A stretch of 13,925 nt of DNA from Opitutia bacterium. Lineage in GTDB: Bacteria > Verrucomicrobiota > Verrucomicrobiia > Opitutales > Opitutaceae. A program made the translations under genes and the position numbers. How positions within the stretch are numbered: position 1 is the stretch's first letter; every line of letters starts with the position of its first letter. A model generated the notes under the pieces. The model was given only the letters and a program-made list of their open reading frames with translations, had not been told where the DNA came from and made no database searches. The stretch spans positions 15,115-29,039 of the forward strand of contig PMKA01000101.1 in assembly GCA_003157575.1 (NCBI GenBank), written 5' to 3'. This document shows, piece after piece, positions 1 to 7,115 of the stretch.

Positions 1-1555
1 AGGTCTCCTGGCCATCGCTGTAACACTCATGGCTGATGGCAAGATCGTAACCGATACGGTTGCTGAAGAAGGACTGGCTCCACTCCGCGTCCAATGATTT
101 CCAGTTTTGCCACTCATTCTTGTTATTGCCGTCAATCAAGTTGTTGTAATAATCATAGATCGAAGTATCCGTGAGGGATTTGTCGTGCCAGGCACCGTAC
201 TGGGCTCCAGGCAGATTCGAACCCACGGCGTAGTTGCTGAAAGTCGCGATGCCAATGGTCTGGGCGTAGGGGTGGCCGGGAATCTGGTTGGTGTAGTTGC
301 CGAATGCGGCGTTATAATTGCCGTTAGCGTCTGCGCTGTAGATGCCGTGGTAGGTCGTCGCAAAAGGCGCATAGACGCGGATCGGCGCGGCACTATTGGC
401 GTTGTAGAGCAATCCCAGGCTGGCGCCATAGGCCTGGCCGAAATGGGCTTGGTTGAACCACGGGTTGTAGTCGGGCTGGCCGGTCTTGGCGATGCCGCCG
501 TTGTTGCTCCACACCACAGACGGATCATAAATGCTCTTGTTAAAGTTGGCATAGAGCACCTTGCCAGTGCTGTCCGTCACGTTGCCGGTTAGGAACCACG
601 GAGTGATGGCGTCGATCGGAGGCAGCTCCCGCGGCCGGTTGGCCTTGATATCACCGATCTCGTAATTCACTTTCAAACTTGAGGACATGTTCTCATTGTT
701 CAGGAACTTGGGATCGAAACGCGCTGAGATGAAGATACGCTTGTCCTTTTCGAAGGCGGGTTTCTGCTGGTACTTTGTGTGATCGTCCAAAAGTGCGACA
801 CGCAAGGCGAACTGCTTCTCGAGGGGCACAATATTGAAGTCGGCGGAGGTGCGTAGACTGCCATAGTTGTCGACCCTGTTCTCCAGCTTGTAGGTATCTT
901 TGCTGTCAAATCTTGCCACGATAAGGTTGCTGTTGATGATGCCGGCGGGGCTGCCCACGCCAAAAAGCATGGCGTTGGGTCCGCGTGAAATGTCGACGCG
1001 ATCCACATTATAGGAGTCCCACGGGATGTCGGTGAGGAAGAAATCACGGGTGTTGTCAGCGGCGTCCAAACCACGTACGCGCGTGTTGCTGTTCGGGCGC
1101 AGGAGGGCGGTGCGTTCGGAGACCTGCGGTGTGTTGCCCACTCCGCTGAAGTTGCCCGTGACACCGCCCACCTCGGTGCTGGTCGTATACACGAGGAGCG
1201 ACTTGTTATCGGTCGCGGCGGTGTCGGTGAGGAACTGCGAGGTTACCACGCTGATGGCGTTGCCAATGTCGCGCAGCTGTGTATTGACGCGCGTGCCCGC
1301 CAGAGTGTTGGTGGCGACGTAGCCCTTATCCTGGGATGCATCGACCTCGAACGGGCTGAGGCGGATGACATCCTCGTCGGTGGGCGCCGGCAGGGCGGCG
1401 GGCGTGGTTACAGGTTTGACGGTTGGAGATGGCGTGGTCTCGGAAGCCGAAGGCGGCGATGCCGGGGCGGTTTGCCCGAACGATTGGGGGGCAACCGCGA
1501 GTTCAAACGTGGCGAACGCACAAAGTGCGCCCGCTGCAACGATGGTTCGTCTCAT
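1..1555 (-). CDS. TonB-dependent outer-membrane receptor (5' part, truncated by window edge)
   Basis: This is an open frame of 518 codons without a stop, running off the left edge, so only the N-terminal half is present. It starts MRRTIVAAGALCAFATF, a signal peptide with basic n-region and hydrophobic core, followed by a Pro/Ala/Ser/Thr-rich stretch. Residues 67-71 read SPFEV, the motif that in Opitutaceae-type receptors precedes the plug and probably serves as the TonB-contact region. The plug follows (about residues 80-215), with TLAGTRV, LRDIGNAISVV, a VRGLDA strand and the hallmark VDRVDISRGPNAMLFGVGSPAGIIN region written here in part. From about residue 220 the sequence alternates short polar and aromatic strands, as expected for the beta barrel. 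It would import a TonB-energised ligand, perhaps an oligosaccharide or siderophore; the ligand cannot be read from sequence. It is divergent from a LacI-type regulator, which may control it. No clear Shine-Dalgarno precedes the ATG. Confidence 0.93.
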   Translation of the reverse strand, partial: MRRTIVAAGALCAFATFELAVAPQSFGQTAPASPPSASETTPSPTVKPVTTPAALPAPTDEDVIRLSPFEVDASQDKGYVATNTLAGTRVNTQLRDIGNAISVVTSQFLTDTAATDNKSLLVYTTSTEVGGVTGNFSGVGNTPQVSERTALLRPNSNTRVRGLDAADNTRDFFLTDIPWDSYNVDRVDISRGPNAMLFGVGSPAGIINSNLIVARFDSKDTYKLENRVDNYGSLRTSADFNIVPLEKQFALRVALLDDHTKYQQKPAFEKDKRIFISARFDPKFLNNENMSSSLKVNYEIGDIKANRPRELPPIDAITPWFLTGNVTDSTGKVLYANFNKSIYDPSVVWSNNGGIAKTGQPDYNPWFNQAHFGQAYGASLGLLYNANSAAPIRVYAPFATTYHGIYSADANGNYNAAFGNYTNQIPGHPYAQTIGIATFSNYAVGSNLPGAQYGAWHDKSLTDTSIYDYYNNLIDGNNKNEWQNWKSLDAEWSQSFFSNRIGYDLAISHECYSDGQET

Positions 1556-1602
1556 GGGTCAGTTTGGTTGGTTGGGGGTACGCTGCATGAAGTCAGCGTT
1601 TC

Positions 1603-1620
1603 CGGAGAATCAGATCTCCG
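1603..1620. promoter_or_regulatory. Spaced palindrome, possible operator of the receptor gene
   Basis: CGGAGA (1603-1608) and TCTCCG (1615-1620) are perfect inverted arms separated by six bases. The site lies 48 bases upstream of the receptor start codon, a position that would fall in the leader or promoter. It could bind a dimeric regulator or form a small RNA hairpin in the receptor mRNA. It does not have the central CG of classic LacI-family operators, so linking it to the neighbouring regulator is only a guess. Confidence 0.3.
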
Positions 1621-2100
1621 TCCTCAAAGGAAAATGCGGTCGTCACTCTCACTAAAGAGTAGCTTCGCGAACCGGCCGGGCGGCCACGCCCCCATCTATT
1701 GGAATCCCGTTACGATCGAGCTTCTGGAACCAGGAACAACGGAACTTGCGCACAGCCGGAATTCCAGCTGCCGGTTCCTCCGACCGCGGCCTGACCCACG
1801 CTCGACTGCCGGCTTCCACCCCGGGACGCCCAACGGACGGGATCGCCGCCATCGGCAAATCGCCAGCCGGGCGTGTGTCGCCGGAATCCGTGTTTCCGGT
1901 GTCCGGCGCCAACCAAAGCTCGCGTTGGATCGATCGGAATTTGATTGCCTGTCCGCCGGTGGTTTGTCCAATCGTCGGCCGATGGGCATGTGCTGGAACA
2001 GCGTGTTCCTTTGTCCGCACGTTCGTCGCCAGCCAAGGCCGTTTGTGACGCCCAATTCGAATCCTCAAATGCTTGTCTGGACCAGCCCCACGAGGCTGGC

Positions 2101-2123
2101 GGAACGCAAATCCGACAGCCTCC
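2101..2123. repeat. Dispersed intergenic repeat, copy 1
   Basis: The 23 bases starting GGAACGCAAATCCGACAGCC match 6182-6204 at 20 of 23 positions and share the AAnTCCGACAG core with 6394-6411. This copy ends 19 bases before the LacI-type start codon and forms the loop and right arm of a GAGGCTG/CAGCCTC stem (2092-2122). It may be a small family of interspersed non-coding repeats; its function is unknown. Confidence 0.45.
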
Positions 2124-2142
2124 CAACGTACCGGAAAACACG

Positions 2143-3225
2143 ATGAACCGCCGAATCACGATGGCAGATGTCGCCAGACGCGCCGGCGTGCACCCGACAA
2201 CGGTTTCGATGGCGCTCCGCAACCATCCGAGCATCCCCGTCTCGACGCGGGATCGAATCCGCGCGCTGGCCGAACGAATGGGATACGCCCCCGACCCCTT
2301 GCTGGGCGCCCTCGTTGCCTATCGGAACCAGGCCAACCGGCGCCCCCAGTCCGTGCCTTTCGCGTACGTCACTCACTGCACCACTCGATTCGAATGGAAG
2401 ACTTTCCCGGCGCACGCCCGTTTCTTCGAAGGCGCGGAGGCCAGGGCGCGCCAACTGGGGTACAGACTTGAACACTTTTGGGCGGGCGAGCCCGAGCTCA
2501 GCCACGCCCGGCTGGGTTCCATCTTGTCTTCGCGGGGCATCACCGGGTTGATTATCGCATCCCATCTTCCTCAGGCGGACACCCACCTGAATCTGGACTG
2601 GAACCGCTTCAGTGCGGTCAAGATCGACTATTACCCCCACCAGACGGAACTGCATACGGTCACCAACGATCATCGGACAATCACCCAGCTGGCCTTCCGA
2701 AATGTCGTCGCAGCGGGTTATCGGAAGATCGGCATGGTGATGCCCGGGTGGTGGGATGACTTTGCCGATCATGCCTGGTCCGCGGGGTTTCTCGGTGAGC
2801 AGCAATTCCTTGATGCGGAGGATCGAATTCCAATCTACTATTTCCCGGATCCGCCTGGTTATACCAACATGACGAGAACAACGCCCAAGTTGAATTTTGA
2901 GCGGTGGATCCGGCAGTATAGACCTGAAGTCCTGATCAGCAGGGAGTCGTTTCTCATGCCAAAACTCAAAGAATTGGGCCTTTCTGTGCCCCGGGATATT
3001 GCGTTCGTTGAGATGTACCTCGAACCGGACGGACGCACGGCCGGCGTCCGTCATAACTGCGATCGCGTAGGTGAACTGGCGGTCGAGATTCTTGCCGCAC
3101 AACTCCAGCAGCACACCTACGGCATCCCCAAGTTTCCGACCACCACCCTGGTCGAGGGAACGTGGTTCGACGGGGACTCGCTTCCGCGGCGCGCCGCCGC
3201 CGCCCCGATTCCGACAATCTCCTGA
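2143..3225 (+). CDS. LacI-family transcriptional regulator
   Basis: A 360-residue cytoplasmic DNA-binding repressor or activator. The N-terminus holds the LacI-type helix-turn-helix (about residues 5-30: ITMADVARRAGVHPTTVSMA), with the recognition helix in TTVSMALRN, then the hinge region ending in RALAERMGYAPDP. The rest is a periplasmic-binding-protein-like effector domain (about 65-345), ending with the typical VGELAVEILAAQLQ helix, a G-x-P-x-x-P-T-T stretch and VEGTWFDGDSL. The start at 2143 was chosen because it places MNRRITMADVA immediately before the helix-turn-helix; a GGAA lies about eight bases upstream. ATG 2161 is an alternative, and the open frame extends upstream without protein-like sequence. 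In this bacterial group such regulators often sit beside glycoside hydrolase and transporter genes. The divergent receptor gene is the most likely target. The effector is probably a sugar but cannot be named. Confidence 0.93.
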   Translation: MNRRITMADVARRAGVHPTTVSMALRNHPSIPVSTRDRIRALAERMGYAPDPLLGALVAYRNQANRRPQSVPFAYVTHCTTRFEWKTFPAHARFFEGAEARARQLGYRLEHFWAGEPELSHARLGSILSSRGITGLIIASHLPQADTHLNLDWNRFSAVKIDYYPHQTELHTVTNDHRTITQLAFRNVVAAGYRKIGMVMPGWWDDFADHAWSAGFLGEQQFLDAEDRIPIYYFPDPPGYTNMTRTTPKLNFERWIRQYRPEVLISRESFLMPKLKELGLSVPRDIAFVEMYLEPDGRTAGVRHNCDRVGELAVEILAAQLQQHTYGIPKFPTTTLVEGTWFDGDSLPRRAAAAPIPTIS

Positions 3226-3317
3226 ACAGGGGCCGTCCCGAATCCCTGCACCAATTAAAAACGAGTCTGGACATCCACCGGGCGCCGCTCAGAGCATAGC
3301 CCGAAACGTCCCCTGTA

Positions 3318-3620
3318 ATGGCCGCCAAGCTGTCCAAACAACACCCACCGAAGCCGCTAAAGCAGCTCACGTGGCCCCAACCGTTCAACGCCTTCGCAAA
3401 GCCCGAGCCAAACAGCCCTGCTTTCGCGCTCATCATTGAACATGCGCCAAAGCCAAAGGAGCTCCAATGGTATCCCGATCTCCCCAAGGTCGAGGCCGCC
3501 ATCTGGGCCATCTGGAGCAACGGCAAATACGGCTACGCTAAGTTCGAAGGCGGGTGGACTTTCAGGGCGGCCAACGGCGAATTCGTCAACGAAACGCCCA
3601 TCGCCTGGCATCTCGCGTAG
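3318..3620 (+). CDS. Hypothetical protein, 100 residues
   Basis: I do not recognise a family. The frame has protein-like composition and codon use similar to its neighbours. The N-terminal third is basic and proline-rich (KQHPPKPLKQLTWPQPF). The C-terminal half is aromatic and looks like a small beta-rich fold (AAIWAIWSNGKYGYAKFEGG, then WTFRAANGEF, ending in PIAWHLA). There is no signal peptide, membrane segment or cysteine. It lies 92 bases after the LacI-type gene on the same strand and 116 bases before the next gene. ATG 3318 is the only start giving the full frame; no clear ribosome-binding site is visible. It is probably a real lineage-restricted gene. Confidence 0.65.
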   Translation: MAAKLSKQHPPKPLKQLTWPQPFNAFAKPEPNSPAFALIIEHAPKPKELQWYPDLPKVEAAIWAIWSNGKYGYAKFEGGWTFRAANGEFVNETPIAWHLA

Positions 3621-3661
3621 TCGTCCTTCCGCCCGGTCTTGCAGGCGCCGGTCCGGATGAC

Positions 3662-3680
3662 AAAGTGCCTGCGGCGCTTT
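3662..3680. terminator. Small hairpin after the 100-residue gene, possible weak terminator
   Basis: AAAGTGCC (3662-3669) and GGCGCTTT (3673-3680) pair with one G-T wobble around a three-base loop, ending in TTT followed by CCTTT. It lies 41 bases after the stop of the hypothetical gene and 56 bases before the next start. The stem is short and the T tract interrupted, so termination is uncertain. Confidence 0.3.
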
Positions 3681-3736
3681 CCTTTGCGGGAATCTGCTGT
3701 TGATTGGGAGACCCTCCGCACACCACGACTCCCGCC

Positions 3737-5254
3737 ATGAGTGAGGAAAAACGAGAGCTTTTCACAACCAGCCGCAAGGCCCTGACCATCAACCTGGGCG
3801 AAACCCGTTACGGGACCTTCGCCGAGATCGGCGCGGGACAGGAGGTGGTCCGGCATTTTTTCCAGGCGGGGGGCGCCTCGGGCACGATCGCAAAGACGAT
3901 GTCGGCGTACGACATGGCCTTCAGCGACGCGATCTACGGGAAGGCCCCGCGCTACGTCTCGCGCGAACGCCTGGCCACGATGCTCGACCATGAATACCGG
4001 CTGCTCGAGGAGCGGCTGGCCGGCGCCCGCGGCGCCCGCACATCGTTCTTCGTGTTCGCCGACACCGTGGCCACACGGAATTTCAAGGGCGACAACGACG
4101 CCCACGGCTGGATGGGCATCCGCTTCCAGATTCATCCGCAGGAACCGCCCAACGACATCATCCTCCACGTCCGGATGTGGGACAAGGAGGCGGTTCAACA
4201 GCAGGAGGCGCTCGGCGTCTTCGGCGTGAACTTCATCTATGGCGCGTTCTTCCACCGCACTTCGCCGGAGACGTTCATCCGCTCGCTGGTGGACAACCTC
4301 AGCACCGACCGCATCGAGGTCGACATGCTGAAATTCACCGGACCCGCCTTCGCACAGGTTGACAACCGACTGCTTTCGCTGGTGCTCGTCCAGACGGGAT
4401 TGACCAACGCCGTCATGTTCGGCCCCGATGGCGACGTCCTTCAGCCCTCGGAGGTCCTCCACCGGAAGGCGATTCTTGTGGAGCGCGGAAGTTTCCGCCC
4501 CGCCACCCGCGTCAACATCGACATGCTCGATTGCACGACCGCGCTCTTTCTGAAGGAACCCGCCGTCAAGGACAGAGCCGTCATGGTCCTGACGGAGATA
4601 ACCATGAACAACCTGCTCGCTTCTGGCAGCCTCGACGCCGGGGATTTCCTGGCGCGGGTGGACCTGCTTGGAAGCATCGGACACACCGTGATCATCTCGA
4701 ACTACTCCGAGTTTTTCCGGCTGACCACGTATTTCCGGCGGTACACGAAGGAGATGATCGGCGTCGCTCTAGGCGTGAACAACCTGGTCGAGATCTTCAA
4801 CGAGAAGTATTATGAGAATCTGCCGGGAGGAATTCTGGAATCGTTCGGCCGGATGTTCCGCCAGTCGGTGAAACTGTACGTCTACCCGATGCGCGCCGCC
4901 GCGTACGAGCGCTACCTCGCCGCCGCGGCAACACAGCCCGGCCCGGCTCCGGCAGCCGCTGCGCCCCCGCCCGCCGCCGGCGCACTGCACCCGGCATCCT
5001 CAGCGGACGTCCTGATCACCGCCGACAATCTTCAGGTCCCTGCGCACCTCCGCCACCTGTATACCCACCTTCTTGAGAACCACTGCATCGAGGGAGTCAC
5101 CGGCTTCAATCCGGACACGCTGAACATCATCTCCCGCGATGTGCTCGCGATGATCAAGCGCGGCGACCCGGCGTGGGAGTCCGCGGTGCCGCCCGCCCTC
5201 GTCGACACGATCAAGCAGCGCGGCCTGTTCGACTGCCCGCCGGCGGCCGGCTGA
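3737..5254 (+). CDS. Conserved-looking protein of unknown function, 505 residues
   Basis: I cannot name a function. The protein is soluble, with no signal peptide or membrane segment. A large core (about residues 10-390) contains distinctive well-ordered blocks: YGTFAEIGAGQEVVRHFFQAGG, quoted here as its first 20 residues YGTFAEIGAGQEVVRHFFQA, then TIAKTMSAYDMAFSDAIYG, FFVFADTVATRNF, HGWMGIRFQ, QQQEALGVFGVNFIYGA and ILVERGSFRP. An Ala/Pro-rich linker (about 393-424) joins a C-terminal alpha-helical region of about 75 residues (HLRHLYTHLLENHCIEGVTG). From memory, similar proteins occur in several phyla under conflicting labels without the linker; this was not checked. ATG 3737 was preferred to ATG 3704 because the extra residues (MGDPPHTTTPA) look non-protein-like. 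It ends 52 bases before the dapF-like gene, so the two may be cotranscribed. Confidence 0.8.
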   Translation: MSEEKRELFTTSRKALTINLGETRYGTFAEIGAGQEVVRHFFQAGGASGTIAKTMSAYDMAFSDAIYGKAPRYVSRERLATMLDHEYRLLEERLAGARGARTSFFVFADTVATRNFKGDNDAHGWMGIRFQIHPQEPPNDIILHVRMWDKEAVQQQEALGVFGVNFIYGAFFHRTSPETFIRSLVDNLSTDRIEVDMLKFTGPAFAQVDNRLLSLVLVQTGLTNAVMFGPDGDVLQPSEVLHRKAILVERGSFRPATRVNIDMLDCTTALFLKEPAVKDRAVMVLTEITMNNLLASGSLDAGDFLARVDLLGSIGHTVIISNYSEFFRLTTYFRRYTKEMIGVALGVNNLVEIFNEKYYENLPGGILESFGRMFRQSVKLYVYPMRAAAYERYLAAAATQPGPAPAAAAPPPAAGALHPASSADVLITADNLQVPAHLRHLYTHLLENHCIEGVTGFNPDTLNIISRDVLAMIKRGDPAWESAVPPALVDTIKQRGLFDCPPAAG

Positions 5255-5306
5255 GCAACGGTTTTGGTTGCGGCGCGGACTGCAACAGCGAACATGCCGG
5301 GCAGCC

Positions 5307-6158
5307 ATGCGCTTCTTCAAATACCACGCCCTCGGCAACGATTACGTCGTCCTCGATCCCGCCGATTTTCCAGGCTGGAACGCCCCCACCCCCGAAAAGA
5401 TCCGCGTCATCTGTCACCGCAATTTCGGCATCGGCTCCGACGGGATTCTCTGGGGCCCGCTGCCTGCCGCCGGCGGCGCCTTCGGCCTCCGCATCTTCAA
5501 CCCGGATGCGTCAGAGGCTGAGAAGTCCGGCAACGGCACGCGCATTTTCGCCCGTTATCTCCGGGATCGCCATGTCGGCAACGGCGGCACACTCGGCATT
5601 TCCACGCCCGGAGGTCTGGTGACGGCCGAAATTCAGGAGGGCGGAAGGATGATCGCAATGGGCATGGGCCGGGTGAGCTTCTCAAGCGCCAAAATTCCTG
5701 TCGCCGGACCGGAGCGCGAAGTTCTCGATGAGAAGATCCGCATCCAGGACCGCGAATTCACGTTCTGCGCCGCGACGATCGGCAACCCCCATTGCGTGAT
5801 TCCATTGCCCGAAGTCTCCGCCGAGCTCGCCATCGCATACGGCCGCGCGATTGAATTTCACCCGCTCTTCCCCAACCGGACCAATGTGCAGTTCATGCAG
5901 GTTCTCGACCGGAAGAACATCCGGATCGAAATCTGGGAAAGGGGCGCCGGCCACACGCTCGCATCGGGCACGAGCTCCAGCGCGTCCGCCGCCGTCGCCC
6001 ACCGGCTCGGTCTTGTCGACAGCAACGTCACCGTGCACATGCCCGGCGGACAGATCAGCATCGAGATCGCGCCCGACTACTCGATCCGCATGACCGGTCC
6101 CGTCGTCAGGGTCTGCGAGGGGACGATCCACCCGGAGATGTTCTCGGTGAAGGTGTGA
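5307..6158 (+). CDS. DapF-fold protein (diaminopimelate epimerase-like) with both catalytic Cys replaced by Ser
   Basis: A 283-residue protein with the full two-lobed diaminopimelate epimerase pattern: FFKYHALGNDYVVLD at the start, NFGIGSDG (39-46), FNPDASEAEKSGNGTRIFA (64-82), IGNPHCV (158-164), RTNVQF (191-196), WERGAGHTLASGTSSS (210-225) and MPGG near 249. In DapF of known mechanism two cysteines act as acid and base (E. coli Cys73 and Cys217). Here the aligned residues are Ser74 (codon TCC 5526-5528) and Ser220 (codon TCG 5964-5966). The fold and substrate-binding residues are otherwise kept. It may be a variant epimerase, a paralogue with another reaction, or an inactive homologue. ATG 5307 was chosen because it gives the canonical FFKYHALGND N-terminus; the frame continues upstream to 5268. 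It lies 52 bases after the 505-residue gene. I withhold the symbol dapF because of the substitutions. Confidence 0.88.
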   Translation: MRFFKYHALGNDYVVLDPADFPGWNAPTPEKIRVICHRNFGIGSDGILWGPLPAAGGAFGLRIFNPDASEAEKSGNGTRIFARYLRDRHVGNGGTLGISTPGGLVTAEIQEGGRMIAMGMGRVSFSSAKIPVAGPEREVLDEKIRIQDREFTFCAATIGNPHCVIPLPEVSAELAIAYGRAIEFHPLFPNRTNVQFMQVLDRKNIRIEIWERGAGHTLASGTSSSASAAVAHRLGLVDSNVTVHMPGGQISIEIAPDYSIRMTGPVVRVCEGTIHPEMFSVKV

Positions 6159-6181
6159 GACCGGAAATCTGGCAGCCCGCC

Positions 6182-6204
6182 GGAACGCAAGTCCAATAGC
6201 CTCC
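6182..6204. repeat. Dispersed intergenic repeat, copy 2
   Basis: Starts GGAACGCAAGTCCAATAGCC and matches 2101-2123 at 20 of 23 bases. It begins 23 bases after the stop of the DapF-like gene, directly before the large inverted repeat at 6220-6286. Confidence 0.45.
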
Positions 6205-6219
6205 TGAGAGGTTTCACCA

Positions 6220-6286
6220 AAAGCGTGGCCGCGAGCGTGAGCGAGTGGACGAACCCTCCGCTCGCTCACGCTCGCAGCTACGCTTT
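6220..6286. terminator. 26-base inverted repeat between convergent genes, likely bidirectional terminator or REP-like element
   Basis: The arms 6220-6245 and 6261-6286 are inverted copies agreeing at 24 of 26 positions, around a 15-base loop (6246-6260). The arm core is GCGAGCGTGAGCGAG. The left arm starts with AAA and the right ends with TTT, so on both strands the hairpin ends in a short T run. It lies 61 bases after the DapF-like stop and about 150 bases beyond the mgsA stop, where transcripts from both sides converge. The long, nearly perfect arms suggest a dispersed palindromic element rather than an ordinary terminator; it may serve as both. Confidence 0.6.
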
Positions 6287-6393
6287 CGTTCCCGGCTCCA
6301 GTTCAAGTTGAACCGCCCTTACCGCAGCCCAGTCACCGAACATCCTGCGATCTGATCCGCCTCGACTGCAGATGTTGGCAACCCGGAGTGCCC

Positions 6394-6411
6394 GAAGTCC
6401 GACAGGCTGCC
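6394..6411. repeat. Dispersed intergenic repeat, diverged copy 3
   Basis: GAAGTCCGACAGGCTGCC shares the AAGTCCGACAG core with copies at 2101-2123 and 6182-6204, in the same orientation. It lies 28 bases beyond the mgsA stop codon. Match is partial, so membership of the family is tentative. Confidence 0.3.
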
Positions 6412-6439
6412 AGGATGAGACGTCGAAACCGGCCGTGCC

Positions 6440-6964
6440 TCACTCGGCTTTGGGAGCTTCGGCCGGTTCTTCCGCTTTTGTCTCCTCCTCACGAGGCTCG
6501 GCTGCGGGAGGGATCGACCGCGCCAGGTATTTATCATAGTCCGGGATGAGCCGCTCATAGTCGCTGTCCATGAGGGGCGAGGAAATCATGTAGTCGGCCG
6601 TGGCCCGGTTGCACGCGGCGGGGATGTTCCAGACCACAGCCAGACGCAGCAACGCCTTCACATCCGGGTCGTGCGGCTGCGCCTCAAGCGGATCCCAGAA
6701 GAAGATCAGAAAGTCGATCGCCCCGTCGACGATCATCGCCCCGATCTGCTGGTCCCCGCCGATGGGGCCGCTTTTCAGCCGGGTCACCGACAGTCCGAGC
6801 TCTTCGGCCAGGACGCGCCCCGTCGTGCCCGTGGCATACAGCGTGTGTCTGGAAAGCGTGCCCCGGTTGAACCGCGCCCATTCGATCAGATCGCGCTTGC
6901 GGTTGTCGTGCGCGACCAGCGCGATCTTCTTTGCCGGATGGATTGAAGTCGTTTTTGCGGGCAT
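6440..6964 (-). CDS. mgsA: Methylglyoxal synthase
   Basis: A 174-residue cytoplasmic enzyme converting dihydroxyacetone phosphate to methylglyoxal and phosphate, a bypass of lower glycolysis used when sugar phosphates accumulate. Family motifs are present and align without gaps to E. coli numbering: ALVAHDNRK with His19 and Asp20, ATGTTG (44-49), [14 protein letters not shown] with the catalytic Asp71, [19 protein letters not shown] with His98 and Asp101, and [12 protein letters not shown]. The E. coli enzyme has 152 residues; this one carries an extra acidic tail rich in Glu, Ala and Pro (about residues 152-174). ATG 6964 is supported by AAAGGA on the minus strand (6970-6975), five bases upstream. 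It converges on the DapF-like gene and diverges from the membrane gene at 7125. Confidence 0.96.
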   Translation of the reverse strand: MPAKTTSIHPAKKIALVAHDNRKRDLIEWARFNRGTLSRHTLYATGTTGRVLAEELGLSVTRLKSGPIGGDQQIGAMIVDGAIDFLIFFWDPLEAQPHDPDVKALLRLAVVWNIPAACNRATADYMISSPLMDSDYERLIPDYDKYLARSIPPAAEPREEETKAEEPAEAPKAE

Positions 6965-6969
6965 ATGGG

Positions 6970-6975
6970 TCCTTT
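6970..6975 (-). promoter_or_regulatory. Ribosome-binding site of mgsA
   Basis: AAAGGA on the minus strand, five bases before the ATG at 6964. It supports this start and is one of few clear Shine-Dalgarno sites in the window. Confidence 0.6.
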
Positions 6976-6995
6976 GCTGGAATGAGAGTCATCCA

Positions 6996-7028
6996 GCCGG
7001 ACGCTTTGCGCAAGCCCATGCGTCCGGC
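6996..7028. repeat. Inverted repeat in the mgsA divergent promoter region
   Basis: GCCGGACGC (6996-7004) and GCGTCCGGC (7020-7028) are perfect 9-base arms around a 15-base loop. The element lies 31 bases upstream of the mgsA start and about 96 bases upstream of the GTG at 7125, so it could be an operator for either gene or a hairpin in one leader. No T tract follows, which argues against a terminator. Confidence 0.4.
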
Positions 7029-7110
7029 GCGCCGGCGCGGCAACTGGTGCTCATTCGCGTCCATCGGCGGTTTCCAGCTGCATGTATCCGTCTGGGGCTG
7101 CACCCCGCCG

Positions 7111-7115
7111 GGAGG
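7111..7115 (+). promoter_or_regulatory. Ribosome-binding site deciding the start of the Cys-rich membrane gene
   Basis: GGAGG lies nine bases before GTG 7125 and fifteen before ATG 7131. The spacing favours GTG 7125 as start. Confidence 0.5.

Larger units (their letters stand above)
1556..2142. other. Divergent intergenic region between receptor and LacI-type regulator
   Basis: This stretch of 587 bases separates two divergent start codons and must hold both promoters. Frames are open on both strands here because of high GC content, but none gives a protein-like sequence: the translations are rich in Arg, Pro, Ser and Gly with no recognisable motif. Near the receptor gene lies a spaced palindrome (1603-1620) and a weaker one at 1645-1660 (ACTCT, six bases, AGAGT). 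ATTCGAAT at 2055-2062 is an 8-base palindrome. A stem GAGGCTG/CAGCCTC brackets 2092-2122 just upstream of the regulator. No convincing sigma-70 promoter pair was found by eye. Confidence 0.6.

Noticed and set aside
107..592. 161-codon plus-strand frame and a minus-strand frame 136-552
   Set aside because: Both overlap the TonB-dependent receptor in other frames; the receptor frame continues through the whole stretch and shows the plug and barrel pattern.
1472..2146. Open frames on both strands in the receptor/regulator gap
   Set aside because: Translations are Arg/Pro/Ser-rich without motifs, and overlap each other on both strands; treated as intergenic.
2065..3114. 349-codon open frame on the minus strand
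   Set aside because: It is antisense to the LacI-type regulator and has no protein-like blocks.
3533..4684. 383-codon open frame on the minus strand
   Set aside because: It lies antisense to the 505-residue gene and the 100-residue gene; its translation is rich in Arg, Gly, Val, Glu and His without motifs, a usual shadow in GC-rich DNA.
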